A stretch of DNA of 48,223 nt from Rhodospirillaceae bacterium (GTDB taxonomy: Bacteria > Pseudomonadota > Alphaproteobacteria > Thalassobaculales > Thalassobaculaceae): positions 1-48,223 of the forward strand of contig PBMU01000004.1 of the NCBI GenBank assembly GCA_002722775.1. Direction: 5' to 3'. The notes beneath the pieces were generated by a model. That model searched no databases. It saw only the letters and a program-made list of their open reading frames with translations, and was not told the DNA's origin. This document shows positions 40,737 to 48,223 of the stretch, in pieces. Each line of letters starts with the position of its first letter. Positions within the stretch are counted from its first letter, which is position 1. Both the position numbers and the translations under genes were made by a program.

Positions 40737-42302
40737 ATGCAAAACCTAGTAGAACAGTATTCTAATGCTGAAAGAGTGGTAACAGTACATTCTCAAGAGA
40801 TAATCGAGCAGATGAAAATCGACTTGAATACTTTTGCTAATGTACTGTTGCCCGAAGAATTTACTGCTGACTTCTCAAATGAACACGTACTAATGTGGAC
40901 ATTAATGATAGAGTCAGTAGAGAAGGATTACATAGATGAATCTATCTTTGATAAGTTTGCACTAGGCTTACCACGGGGCCATGCTAAGACTACACTACTC
41001 AAACTACTAGTAGTATACATCATACTATTCACCAAACGCCGATTCGTCCTAGTAATGTGCAGCACTGCTCGCAAGGCGCAGGCATTTGTAGAAGACGTTA
41101 TACTGCTACTGGATAGTCCCAACGTAATAGCACTATTTGGACAGTGGGATGCAGACGCCCTTAAGAGTAATGCTGAGATTCGCAAGTTCCAGTTCTGTGG
41201 CCGCCGCATCATACTCAAGCCTAGTGGTACTGGCGGTTCTGTTCGTGGTATCAGTGAGGACTTCCAGCGCCCAGACGTCATGATACTAGATGACATACAG
41301 GAGAAGGAAGACGCCGAATCTGAAGAACTAGCAGAGAAGTTACTAGACTGGTTCCTGTCTACACTACTGAAGGCCCGTAATCTGCGGCGCTGCTCAGTGA
41401 TATATCTAGGTAATATGTATCGTGACTTAGAGATTGGACGTACTGGTAGTGGTATCTATGCCTGTATACTGCGTAACTTGGAGAAGAATCCAGAATGGAC
41501 TAGTATGATAGTAGGTGCCATACTAGCCAATGGTAAGGCACTGTGGGAAGCAGTAGTTAGTAAGAAGTCACTACTATCAGACTTGAATCAGGATACTAAG
41601 CTAGGCAAAGAGGACATATTCTTCGCAGAGTCTATGAATGACCCTAGTGTTAAGACTAGTATGTACTGGAATCCTAGTAAGATACCAGATGTAGCCTATA
41701 CTCCCTATGATATAGTAATAGGTAAGTATCTAGTAATAGACCCGTCACTAGGTAAGAAGAAGAGTGATGACCAGACAGTGTGTGAGTACCACGTCTATGA
41801 CGAGACTGGTCCAGTAATGGTAGAGGCCCGAGTAATACAGAAGTCTGCTCCTCAACTAGTAAAGGAAGTACTACTATGGGCCATGACTAAGCGTATACCA
41901 GTAATAGCAGTAGAGTCTGTGGCATACCAAGGGACACTAGTACAATGGATAGAGCACTTCACCTATGAGCTTGGTATTAAAGGTGTGGATGTAATACCAG
42001 TAACTCCCAAGGGATTTAGTAAGACATCACGGATACTAGCCTACATGAAGTCACTAATGACAGGATTCAGTAAGGCATTACCAGCACCATTAGCATTAGT
42101 ATCCCATCAGGCCTCCTTCTACAAGCCTACTAGAACTGACAATGTGGACGATTTACTAGATAATGGTGCGTACGGAGAGCAAGTATTCCTAGATCACGCC
42201 AATGAGTATCTACTACCATTAGAGTCAGACTTTGAAGAAGTGGAAGACCCTAATAGGCCTAAGCATCCAGCAATACTACCAGACGTTCGCGTTCCAGATT
42301 AG
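40737..42302 (+). CDS. terL: Large terminase subunit
   Basis: The 521-residue protein has an N-terminal packaging ATPase and C-terminal nuclease. Walker A is GLPRGHAKT (77-85), a variant found in many terminases, and Walker B is VMILDD (181-186). The segment VIYLGNMY (221-228) matches the coupling motif. The nuclease region begins YLVIDPSLGKKKSDDQT, with Asp335, continues through IAVES (about 388-392) and ends with DNVDDLLD, giving the expected acidic residues for two metals. It cuts concatemers and drives DNA into the prohead. It begins directly at the stop codon of the 47-residue gene. It also contains the genome's only GATC that I could find. Confidence 0.92.
   Translation: MQNLVEQYSNAERVVTVHSQEIIEQMKIDLNTFANVLLPEEFTADFSNEHVLMWTLMIESVEKDYIDESIFDKFALGLPRGHAKTTLLKLLVVYIILFTKRRFVLVMCSTARKAQAFVEDVILLLDSPNVIALFGQWDADALKSNAEIRKFQFCGRRIILKPSGTGGSVRGISEDFQRPDVMILDDIQEKEDAESEELAEKLLDWFLSTLLKARNLRRCSVIYLGNMYRDLEIGRTGSGIYACILRNLEKNPEWTSMIVGAILANGKALWEAVVSKKSLLSDLNQDTKLGKEDIFFAESMNDPSVKTSMYWNPSKIPDVAYTPYDIVIGKYLVIDPSLGKKKSDDQTVCEYHVYDETGPVMVEARVIQKSAPQLVKEVLLWAMTKRIPVIAVESVAYQGTLVQWIEHFTYELGIKGVDVIPVTPKGFSKTSRILAYMKSLMTGFSKALPAPLALVSHQASFYKPTRTDNVDDLLDNGAYGEQVFLDHANEYLLPLESDFEEVEDPNRPKHPAILPDVRVPD
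42192..42195. other. Sole GATC site of the genome
   Basis: It lies in the sequence CCTAGATCACG near the end of the large terminase gene, within Asp-His codons. A line-by-line reading of the whole window found no other. A few could have been overlooked. Confidence 0.85.
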
Positions 42303-42322
42303 CACTAACAAGAGAGAAGACA

Positions 42323-44188
42323 ATGGCTACTACAGCTGCTACCAAATTATCCAAGGTTTCCCAGAGACTACTAGTGTCCTATATCAATAACCGCTTCCTA
42401 GAGTTCCCAATGGAGAATACTAGAACGCGGCTTGAAGCTATTGATAAGGCTATTCAGCTAGAGTCTGACAAGCGTAAGAAGGTCCGTAAGGAAATGAAGA
42501 AGGACTTCTACCAGGACACAGAGATTGCTACTGTTCGTTCGCCTGTTAGTAAGCTGGCTAACTTCCTTATTGATATGTTCGCTGGTCCTAAGATGTTCGA
42601 GAGTGTTAGTAATACTCGTGGCAATGAAGAACAGGTGAAGCAGCAGAACGCTGTTATTGATGAGAATAGTGCTGCCTCTAACTGGACACGGGAAATGATA
42701 CTGTACTTCCGTGATATTGCTAAGTACCCATATGCTGCTATTAGCTGTAACTGGGAACGTGAAGCCACTATGTCAGTACTGTCTGATAATACAGACCCTG
42801 ATGCTACTGCTGCTGGTGCCGCCGTTAAGACAGTAGAGCGTGAAGGTAATGTGCTACGACGGAAGGACCCATACAATTCTTTCTACGATACGTCAGTACC
42901 ACTAAACGAAGTTCACTCTAAGGGTGAATTCAGTGGTGAGATTATGCGTATGTCACAAGTAGCACTATACAAGCTAATACAGAACTTGCAGCTTGGTGAT
43001 GATACTGTGATGAACGAAGAGCATGTATGGGGCAAAGCCAGTACTAGTGGTAAGCACTATCGCCGGCCGGATGTACTACCAGAACATGATAAGGAAGAGC
43101 AGAATCTTGGCTGGGGTAATGGATTTTTCCGCGAACTGGGCATTAATGATAGTATGCAAATGAAGAAGCTAGAAAAGCTGAATCAAGGAGCACGCTATGA
43201 AGTAGTACGCTTCAATGCACGTATCATACCATCAATGTTCAACATGAAAGTACCAGCAGAGAACGATGTTCAAATCTGGCAGATATACATGGTGAACTGG
43301 GATACTATCATCTATGCCAAGCGACTAGCGAATGCTCACTCCTATCTACCAGACATCTACACTCAAGTACTGGAAGATGGTCTTGGCGAGCAGACTAAGT
43401 CCTATGCAGAACTAGTGATACCAATGCAGAATGTTAGTACTGCTATCATGGACTGTCACTTAGCCTCTATGAAGCGCTCACTGGATGACAGGGCACTATT
43501 CGACTCTGCTCGTATTAAGCGTACGGACATTGATGGTACTAATCCATCTGCTAAAATAGCAGTACGCACCAACATGGCAAAGCCCGGTCTTAGCGATGCC
43601 TATCTACCAATACCATTCCGTGACGACAACGGCGCTACCAGGCTCAACACAATGGCAGTACTGGCAAACTTAGCCAACGAAGCAGTAGGATTCAATCGTC
43701 CTCAGCAGGGCCAGTTCCAGAAGGGTAATAAGACTCTGGGCGAGTTCAATGAAGTAATGAATAATGCTGACGACGACCTGCGTACTATCGCTAAGCTAGT
43801 GCACGGTGTGGCAATGGTACCACTGAAGCATATGATTAAGACTAATATCATTCAGTACCAGCCAGTAACCACTGTCGTCGACCGTAACGGTGAGCGTATT
43901 GATGTTAACCCTGCTACTATCCGTAGAGCTGCAATGCAATTCAAACTAGCAGACGGCCTCACTGATAAGGACCAGATTCTGGACCTGCCTACTGCTAATA
44001 CTATGCTGAACCTAGTAATGCAGATTCCAGCGCTACAGCAGCGGTATGACGTAGTAGGACTAATCAACTACATATTCAGTAGTGTTGGTTTCGATACCTC
44101 ACAATTTGATAATGGCGGCCAAGGTGGTAATACTCCGGGAGCTGCTGGACAACCACCAACTGGAGGCGCAAATGCACCACAACAGTAA
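42323..44188 (+). CDS. Portal protein
   Basis: The 621-residue protein follows the large terminase directly, as portals do. It begins with a helical, charged section (RLEAIDKAIQLESDKRKKVRK), then IATVRSPVSKLANFLIDMFAG, and shows the long helical stem region late in the sequence (EVMNNADDDLRTIAKLVHGV, followed by a hydrophobic barrel-like section up to about 585). The C-terminus is Gly/Gln/Pro-rich (GAAGQPPTGGANAPQQ). Size is within the podovirus portal range (500-725). It forms the twelve-subunit ring for packaging and ejection. Assignment depends on order, size and helical pattern. Confidence 0.8.
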   Translation: MATTAATKLSKVSQRLLVSYINNRFLEFPMENTRTRLEAIDKAIQLESDKRKKVRKEMKKDFYQDTEIATVRSPVSKLANFLIDMFAGPKMFESVSNTRGNEEQVKQQNAVIDENSAASNWTREMILYFRDIAKYPYAAISCNWEREATMSVLSDNTDPDATAAGAAVKTVEREGNVLRRKDPYNSFYDTSVPLNEVHSKGEFSGEIMRMSQVALYKLIQNLQLGDDTVMNEEHVWGKASTSGKHYRRPDVLPEHDKEEQNLGWGNGFFRELGINDSMQMKKLEKLNQGARYEVVRFNARIIPSMFNMKVPAENDVQIWQIYMVNWDTIIYAKRLANAHSYLPDIYTQVLEDGLGEQTKSYAELVIPMQNVSTAIMDCHLASMKRSLDDRALFDSARIKRTDIDGTNPSAKIAVRTNMAKPGLSDAYLPIPFRDDNGATRLNTMAVLANLANEAVGFNRPQQGQFQKGNKTLGEFNEVMNNADDDLRTIAKLVHGVAMVPLKHMIKTNIIQYQPVTTVVDRNGERIDVNPATIRRAAMQFKLADGLTDKDQILDLPTANTMLNLVMQIPALQQRYDVVGLINYIFSSVGFDTSQFDNGGQGGNTPGAAGQPPTGGANAPQQ

Positions 44189-44462
44189 GCTCACACAACA
44201 ATTAGTAGAAGCCTTTGAAGGTAATATTGACGAGTCTGCATTCGTCATTACCGACGAAGCTGCGGCCTTCCTAGGAGCACTAGTAGCAACTAAGCGCGGA
44301 GAACAGATATCACTACTCCGTAATTATGCTACTACCGAAGGTAAGGAAATAGCAATCACAGAGATTCGCCGGATAGAGGCAGTAATAGATACCTTGGAGT
44401 ATCTAGTAGACCTATCCAGCATTAATGTTAGTAACCACAACCCCAATGCCAATCAGGAGTAA
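44172..44462 (+). CDS. Hypothetical 96-residue head-region protein
   Basis: The ATG at 44172 overlaps the portal end by 17 bases and has GGAGG at proper spacing, so it is preferred over an upstream in-frame start. The protein is acidic and helical (SKLTQQLVEAFEGNIDESAF; EIRRIEAVIDTLEYLVDL). It contains NIDESAF, reminiscent of the DESDF tips elsewhere. It lies between portal and scaffold and is followed six bases later by the scaffold gene, so a role in head assembly or as a minor head protein is likely. Family not recognised. Confidence 0.6.
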   Translation: MHHNSKLTQQLVEAFEGNIDESAFVITDEAAAFLGALVATKRGEQISLLRNYATTEGKEIAITEIRRIEAVIDTLEYLVDLSSINVSNHNPNANQE

Positions 44463-44467
44463 TACCC

Positions 44468-45292
44468 ATGAGTCAATTTAGTTCACAAGGCCAGCAAGGT
44501 GGCCACCCAACAGCAGTACCTTCAAGCAATGCATCATTCAGTGCTGGTGCAGACCCGTTCAGCGGTGGTAATGAAGGTAACATCTTTGACCAAGCGGCAA
44601 TGCGTCAACAGCAGCAAGCAAACCAGCCTACTGGTGGTAACCCTAGTGGCCTGCCGAATAATCCTACGCCGCCGCAGACAACTAATGGTATGGAGACTGG
44701 CCCCTTCTCTATAGGGCCTCAGGCAGGACCGTCCTCACTTGATAAATATATGAAGAAACCTGATAATAGCGGTAAAGGTGAACAGCAACAACCAACGCCA
44801 CTAGACCCGTTCTCCTTCACTAACGCTGAGTACTCTAAGCTACTGCAACAGCAGAACTTTGTACCAGAAATTAGTCAGGATACACTAGCAGCGTTTGCAC
44901 AGGGTGACTTCTCTGGACTAACAGATATTATTAATCAGGCAGTACAAGCAGGCGCATCAATGTCAGCGCACTTCGCTACTCAGATTAGTAATAAAGGTGT
45001 ACAACATCATCTTAACCAGTTCCGTGATACTACTCTGCCGGGCATCTTCGATGAGCACTCATTGAATAATGAGTTCAATAACATCGAGTCAGATGTACTG
45101 AAACACCCAACGTTCCAGCCATTAGTGAAGTCTAAGATGCAGGAATTTAAGGCCCAGTATCCAGACGCTACTAATGCGCAAATTGTTGATGCTACTCGTC
45201 GCTTCTTTGAAGATGCAATGGGACAATTCAACACTCCGTCGCCAGAACAGCGACCAGCTAAAAGCTCTATTGGAGAGTTCTTTAAATCGTAA
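44468..45292 (+). CDS. Capsid scaffolding protein
   Basis: The 274-residue protein starts with a disordered Gln/Gly/Pro/Asn-rich half (residues about 1-110) and continues with a helical region and charged end (AQIVDATRRFFEDAMGQF; KSSIGEFFKS). This composition and its place between portal and major capsid are the standard profile of podovirus scaffolds, which direct shell curvature and leave the prohead. The C-terminal helix with basic residues normally binds the capsid protein. There is no protease gene in the neighbourhood, so the scaffold is probably released intact. A ribosome binding site (CAGGAGTAA) precedes the start. Confidence 0.75.
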   Translation: MSQFSSQGQQGGHPTAVPSSNASFSAGADPFSGGNEGNIFDQAAMRQQQQANQPTGGNPSGLPNNPTPPQTTNGMETGPFSIGPQAGPSSLDKYMKKPDNSGKGEQQQPTPLDPFSFTNAEYSKLLQQQNFVPEISQDTLAAFAQGDFSGLTDIINQAVQAGASMSAHFATQISNKGVQHHLNQFRDTTLPGIFDEHSLNNEFNNIESDVLKHPTFQPLVKSKMQEFKAQYPDATNAQIVDATRRFFEDAMGQFNTPSPEQRPAKSSIGEFFKS

Positions 45293-45313
45293 TAACAGAG
45301 AGAGGATAATAGA

Positions 45314-46522
45314 ATGCAATTCTATAATACCAATGACTTACCAAATGACTTAGCGGAGCTCTCCTATGCTGCTAACATTGCGCGCCTTTTCCCTAATGGT
45401 GAGGCGCCTCTGTTTGCTATGAGTGGCTTAGCGCGTAAAGTCAAAGCACTGCAAACACTTCACAGCTACTGGTCTAAGACCATGCAGTTCGGTGCTATCA
45501 CTATGGGTGCCGCCGCTACTGTTGGAGCTACTACGCTGACAGTGCAGGACAGTTCTACTGTAACAGTGAATGATATCCTGCGTCACTCGAAAGCGTTTGT
45601 AGGTGGAGTGTTCACACCGCCTGAACTGTTGCTGGTAACCGGCATTACCGATGCTACTACCATTACTGTTGTGCGTGGTTTCCAAGGTACTACTGCGGCA
45701 GCTATTCCGGATACTACCAAGCTTGCTGTTATCGGTAATGCGTACGAAGAAGGTTCAGCGAAGCCACCTGCAAAATCCATCCTGCCAGTGAACCATGTGA
45801 ACTATACTCACATCTTCCGTAATGGCTGGGCACAGTCCAAAACACTAGCAGCTGTTCAGCAAATTGTTGGTGATGGTACTGTTGCAGAAAACAAACGTGA
45901 TGCCAGTAACTTCCATGCTCGTGACATTGAGCTTGCTACGTTCTTCTCACGTCGTGGCCAGTCTATCCGTAACGGTCAACCGTTACATACTATGGCAGGT
46001 CTGGAGCAACTGGTAGAAGAAAACTCGCCTACTAACATTAAGGAAGCTGGCGCTACTACCACGTTCAAGCAATTGCGTGACATGATTGACCCACTGTTCG
46101 ACACCCGTATGGACGGCTCTAGCGATAATAGTCGAGTAGCCTACTGCGGTAAAACTGCACTGAATGTTGTTAATGACATCGGTCGTCTATCAGGCGAGTA
46201 CCAGATTGTTGATGGTCAGACTAACTTCGGATTGAAGTTTAAGACTCTGGTACTACCACGCGGTACTATCCGCCTGATTGAACACCCAATCTTTAACACA
46301 TTCCCAGACTGGCAGAAGCTGATGGTAGTAGGGGAGCTATCCAGCTTTGACTTCGCTTATCTGGAAGGTCGTGATACTGAAGTAACCTATATCAACGAAG
46401 ATAAGAAGGCTACTGACGGTACTGACGCCACTGGCGGTGTTCTTACTACTGAGCTCACTATTCAGTTGAAGAACCCTCATGCCTGGGGCTTCATTCACAA
46501 CCTGCGGGATGCAGCAGCGTAA
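45314..46522 (+). CDS. Major capsid protein (DUF5309-like, HK97 fold)
   Basis: The 402-residue protein is preceded by AGAGAGGATA and follows the scaffold gene. After an N-terminal helical arm it shows an insertion of beta character (residues about 58-115) and then the DUF5309-type core: NYTHIFRNGWAQSKTL (about 163-178), a spine helix region (FHARDIELATFFSRRG) and the late domain with WGFIHNL. This family of capsid proteins occurs in many podoviruses and siphoviruses. The strong terminator behind it and its lone placement suggest abundant, separate expression. A truncated duplicate is at 2-877. Confidence 0.85.
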   Translation: MQFYNTNDLPNDLAELSYAANIARLFPNGEAPLFAMSGLARKVKALQTLHSYWSKTMQFGAITMGAAATVGATTLTVQDSSTVTVNDILRHSKAFVGGVFTPPELLLVTGITDATTITVVRGFQGTTAAAIPDTTKLAVIGNAYEEGSAKPPAKSILPVNHVNYTHIFRNGWAQSKTLAAVQQIVGDGTVAENKRDASNFHARDIELATFFSRRGQSIRNGQPLHTMAGLEQLVEENSPTNIKEAGATTTFKQLRDMIDPLFDTRMDGSSDNSRVAYCGKTALNVVNDIGRLSGEYQIVDGQTNFGLKFKTLVLPRGTIRLIEHPIFNTFPDWQKLMVVGELSSFDFAYLEGRDTEVTYINEDKKATDGTDATGGVLTTELTIQLKNPHAWGFIHNLRDAAA

Positions 46523-46579
46523 TTAGCTGTAGCAGTAGCATGTAATCCTAACACCGTGTGAGCGACAGGTGGGACCATT

Positions 46580-46613
46580 GGCTTACTAGGTTTTCGCTTA
46601 GTAAGCCTTTTTT
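46580..46613 (+). terminator. Rho-independent terminator after major capsid gene (right copy)
   Basis: Identical to 935-968: 9-bp perfect stem and six T residues, located 57 bases after the capsid stop. Part of the terminal repeat. Confidence 0.93.
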
Positions 46614-46637
46614 ATATCTATTACATCGAGGCGTTTT

Positions 46638-47243
46638 ATGACTCTTCAAGAAATGTTGGACGCACTAGTAGTGGAAACGCGCATGGAAGTTTACCGCGCA
46701 CAACTACTACGTCGCTTACAGGAAGCTATCAGAGGATTGCATAGCGCTGCACTATTTTCTCGGGATAAACGAAGTGCTATTACTGATACATCCGGATTAA
46801 CTAGTCAGAAGTTTTCTCTACCGTTTCCAGAGAACTGCACTAAGCTAGCAGTAATACGTCCAGTAGCAAGTGAAGGAGGGCCACTAACTCTGACCACTCA
46901 CAATGATTGCTATACACCAATAGAGGACGAATCATTGCTGAATGGCATAGACGGTAGTCCACTGATTGATTACTACCATGCCAAGGATACAGCAGTATAT
47001 ATCTACAGCAGTATTATACCCCCGAAGATTTTTATGAGCTGGTACCAGCTTCCTGACACTACCGATATGTCACTACAGACATGGCTAATGGAGCGTCACC
47101 CACAGGCAATCATGGACTGGGCCTTAGCGCGCTTCTGGCGTGTTAATGGTAAAGAGAATATTGCCAGTCAGATAGAGCGCACACTGTACTCTGTCGATAT
47201 ACCGAATATTATTAATACGTATGCTACAGAAGAAGAACTGTAG
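46638..47243 (+). CDS. Head-tail adaptor/connector-like protein (right copy)
   Basis: Same 201-residue product as 993-1598, here in its natural context directly behind the complete capsid gene and terminator. It has an amphipathic N-terminal helix, a beta-rich middle and a C-terminal helical section with Trp/Arg residues. The most likely role is the ring connecting portal and tail nozzle. Only one gene of this kind exists in the circular genome. Confidence 0.6.
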   Translation: MTLQEMLDALVVETRMEVYRAQLLRRLQEAIRGLHSAALFSRDKRSAITDTSGLTSQKFSLPFPENCTKLAVIRPVASEGGPLTLTTHNDCYTPIEDESLLNGIDGSPLIDYYHAKDTAVYIYSSIIPPKIFMSWYQLPDTTDMSLQTWLMERHPQAIMDWALARFWRVNGKENIASQIERTLYSVDIPNIINTYATEEEL

Positions 47244-47268
47244 GGTACATTACTAGGAGAACACTATC

Positions 47269-48223
47269 ATGGCCTTTGTAGTGACTGCGACATCAGAAGG
47301 TACTGTTAAGTCAGGAACGTACCATAGTATGCGAGTAGATGTTATTGACTTTGACGCTCCTATTGCTAGTGTGGCATGGGTACAGACTAGTGGTATAGCC
47401 ACTAAGATTGGAGAGCCTACGAAATCAGTAACACGTCAACGTACTCCACGCGTAGGTGAAGATTCAGTAGTGGGCTATCAGGTTACTGTTACTGATGCTC
47501 AGGGCGCCACCGCCACAGCCACTACATCTATCACTATCGAAGGTGAAGCATTCGACTCAGACAAACTGAACTTAATCAGTAAGGATTTGAATGGCGGAGT
47601 ATCACTGTGGTCGTACACCTGTATCAATACTCTGGCACAGCTTACTGCTGCAGGCTTCTGGGACTCAGCCATAGGATTGGAACCGTTTGATATTATTAAG
47701 GTGCATTGCGCTGATGGTCCTCATGAGCTACAACTGGTTGGAGGAGCAGCTCAACACATCAATAGTATACAGAATAAAGTAGCAGTAGCTACCCAAGGGC
47801 AAGGAAGAAACAGAGAATATCCCACATTACGTAAATTGGATACAAACCCCCTACTACTCCCTGCGGACCAGAGCGCAAGCTCACTAATGTGGCCCTATCT
47901 TGTAGATTTATCTGTTAGTGGCGAGGAAGGTTATGCGCTATTCTGGGCTACGGACCACTCCAACCATGTAGGCTCGGGAACATGGATGGCTACTGCTCCT
48001 ACACCCTTAGGGCCATGGAAGCATCATGGTATGGTCTTTCGAGATGATGTTACTGGAGGAGAGCAGCATGAGACTCCCAGCGTGGTATGGGATGAAGTTA
48101 ACTCACGCTGGCTGCAGTACTATCAACTTAAATTTGTTCCCGGATATATCAACCAGCTTACACTAGTAGCTACTGCTGACCGCGTTACAAATGCCGATGG
48201 CACTCCCACTACATGGACAGTTA
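47269..48223 (+). CDS. GH43-like tailspike, N-terminal part (right copy, truncated by window end)
   Basis: The first 318 codons of the tailspike that is complete at 1624-3126; the window ends within the propeller region. It contains the adaptor region and the first blades, including the ATAPTPLGPW segment. It is not a broken gene, since the frame is intact up to the edge and continues in the other copy. Confidence 0.93.
   Translation, partial: MAFVVTATSEGTVKSGTYHSMRVDVIDFDAPIASVAWVQTSGIATKIGEPTKSVTRQRTPRVGEDSVVGYQVTVTDAQGATATATTSITIEGEAFDSDKLNLISKDLNGGVSLWSYTCINTLAQLTAAGFWDSAIGLEPFDIIKVHCADGPHELQLVGGAAQHINSIQNKVAVATQGQGRNREYPTLRKLDTNPLLLPADQSASSLMWPYLVDLSVSGEEGYALFWATDHSNHVGSGTWMATAPTPLGPWKHHGMVFRDDVTGGEQHETPSVVWDEVNSRWLQYYQLKFVPGYINQLTLVATADRVTNADGTPTTWTV

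Larger units (their letters stand above)
45646..48223. repeat. Direct terminal repeat, right copy
   Basis: Exact counterpart of 1-2578 with offset 45,645. Together they define the unit genome length of about 45,645 bp. The repeat joins the window ends into a continuous circular map with no gene disrupted. Confidence 0.95.

Noticed and set aside
1-48223. Temperate lifestyle or T7-like RNA polymerase
   Set aside because: No integrase, repressor, excisionase or single-subunit RNA polymerase motifs were seen in any gene-sized frame.
1-48223. tRNA genes
   Set aside because: No cloverleaf with the usual GTTC-type arm was noticed in the intergenic regions.

Overview
The window is essentially one complete genome of a virulent, tailed, double-stranded DNA phage, most likely with a short tail (podovirus morphology). 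The first 2,578 bases recur exactly, as far as I compared them, as the last 2,578 bases (1-2578 = 45646-48223). The unique genome is therefore about 45,645 bp, shown as an opened circle or as a terminally redundant molecule. I see no integrase, repressor, phage RNA polymerase, tRNA, CRISPR array or insertion sequence. Transcription probably depends on host RNA polymerase: a near-consensus sigma-70 promoter lies just before the terminase genes.

Layout. The rightward (+) block runs from 40.0 kb through the end and, wrapping round, from 1 to 21.3 kb. It holds, in order: small terminase, a tiny basic protein, large terminase, portal, a small head protein, scaffold, major capsid (followed by a strong terminator), head-tail adaptor, two receptor-binding proteins that share an N-terminal attachment region (one GH43-like beta-propeller, one SGNH esterase-like), a dual-start holin-like membrane protein, tail nozzle, a 1388-residue fibre with about 57 decapeptide repeats, a cupin-like protein, and three large internal/ejection proteins of 461, 630 and about 1819 residues.

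The leftward (-) block runs from 39.6 kb down to 21.4 kb. It carries replication, recombination and many small unknown genes: a 228-residue protein with an acidic 'DESDF' tail, an SF1 RecD/Dda-like helicase, a DnaQ-like exonuclease, a Cas4/RecB-like nuclease, a Sak4-like RecA-fold ATPase, a family A DNA polymerase with proofreading domain, a DUF3310-like (T7 gp1.7-like) protein, a DUF5675-like protein and a DUF3987-like replicative helicase candidate. The two blocks converge at a hairpin near 21.36 kb. They diverge around a control region at 39.56-40.02 kb, and a repeat-rich non-coding stretch lies at 37.76-38.83 kb.

Host. Two compositional signals point to a Dam/MutHLS- and RecBCD-containing gammaproteobacterium, probably enterobacterial. 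I could find only one GATC in the entire genome. Nine copies of CCACCAGC, the reverse complement of the E. coli Chi octamer GCTGGTGG, lie in the same orientation within about 760 bp of non-coding DNA. This Chi cluster and the near-total loss of GATC are the most notable things here. Other points of interest are a histidine in the polymerase O-helix, the paired tailspikes with a shared adaptor, the shared acidic C-terminal tips on several proteins, and the dual-start holin candidate. All identifications were made by eye from sequence, without database searches.
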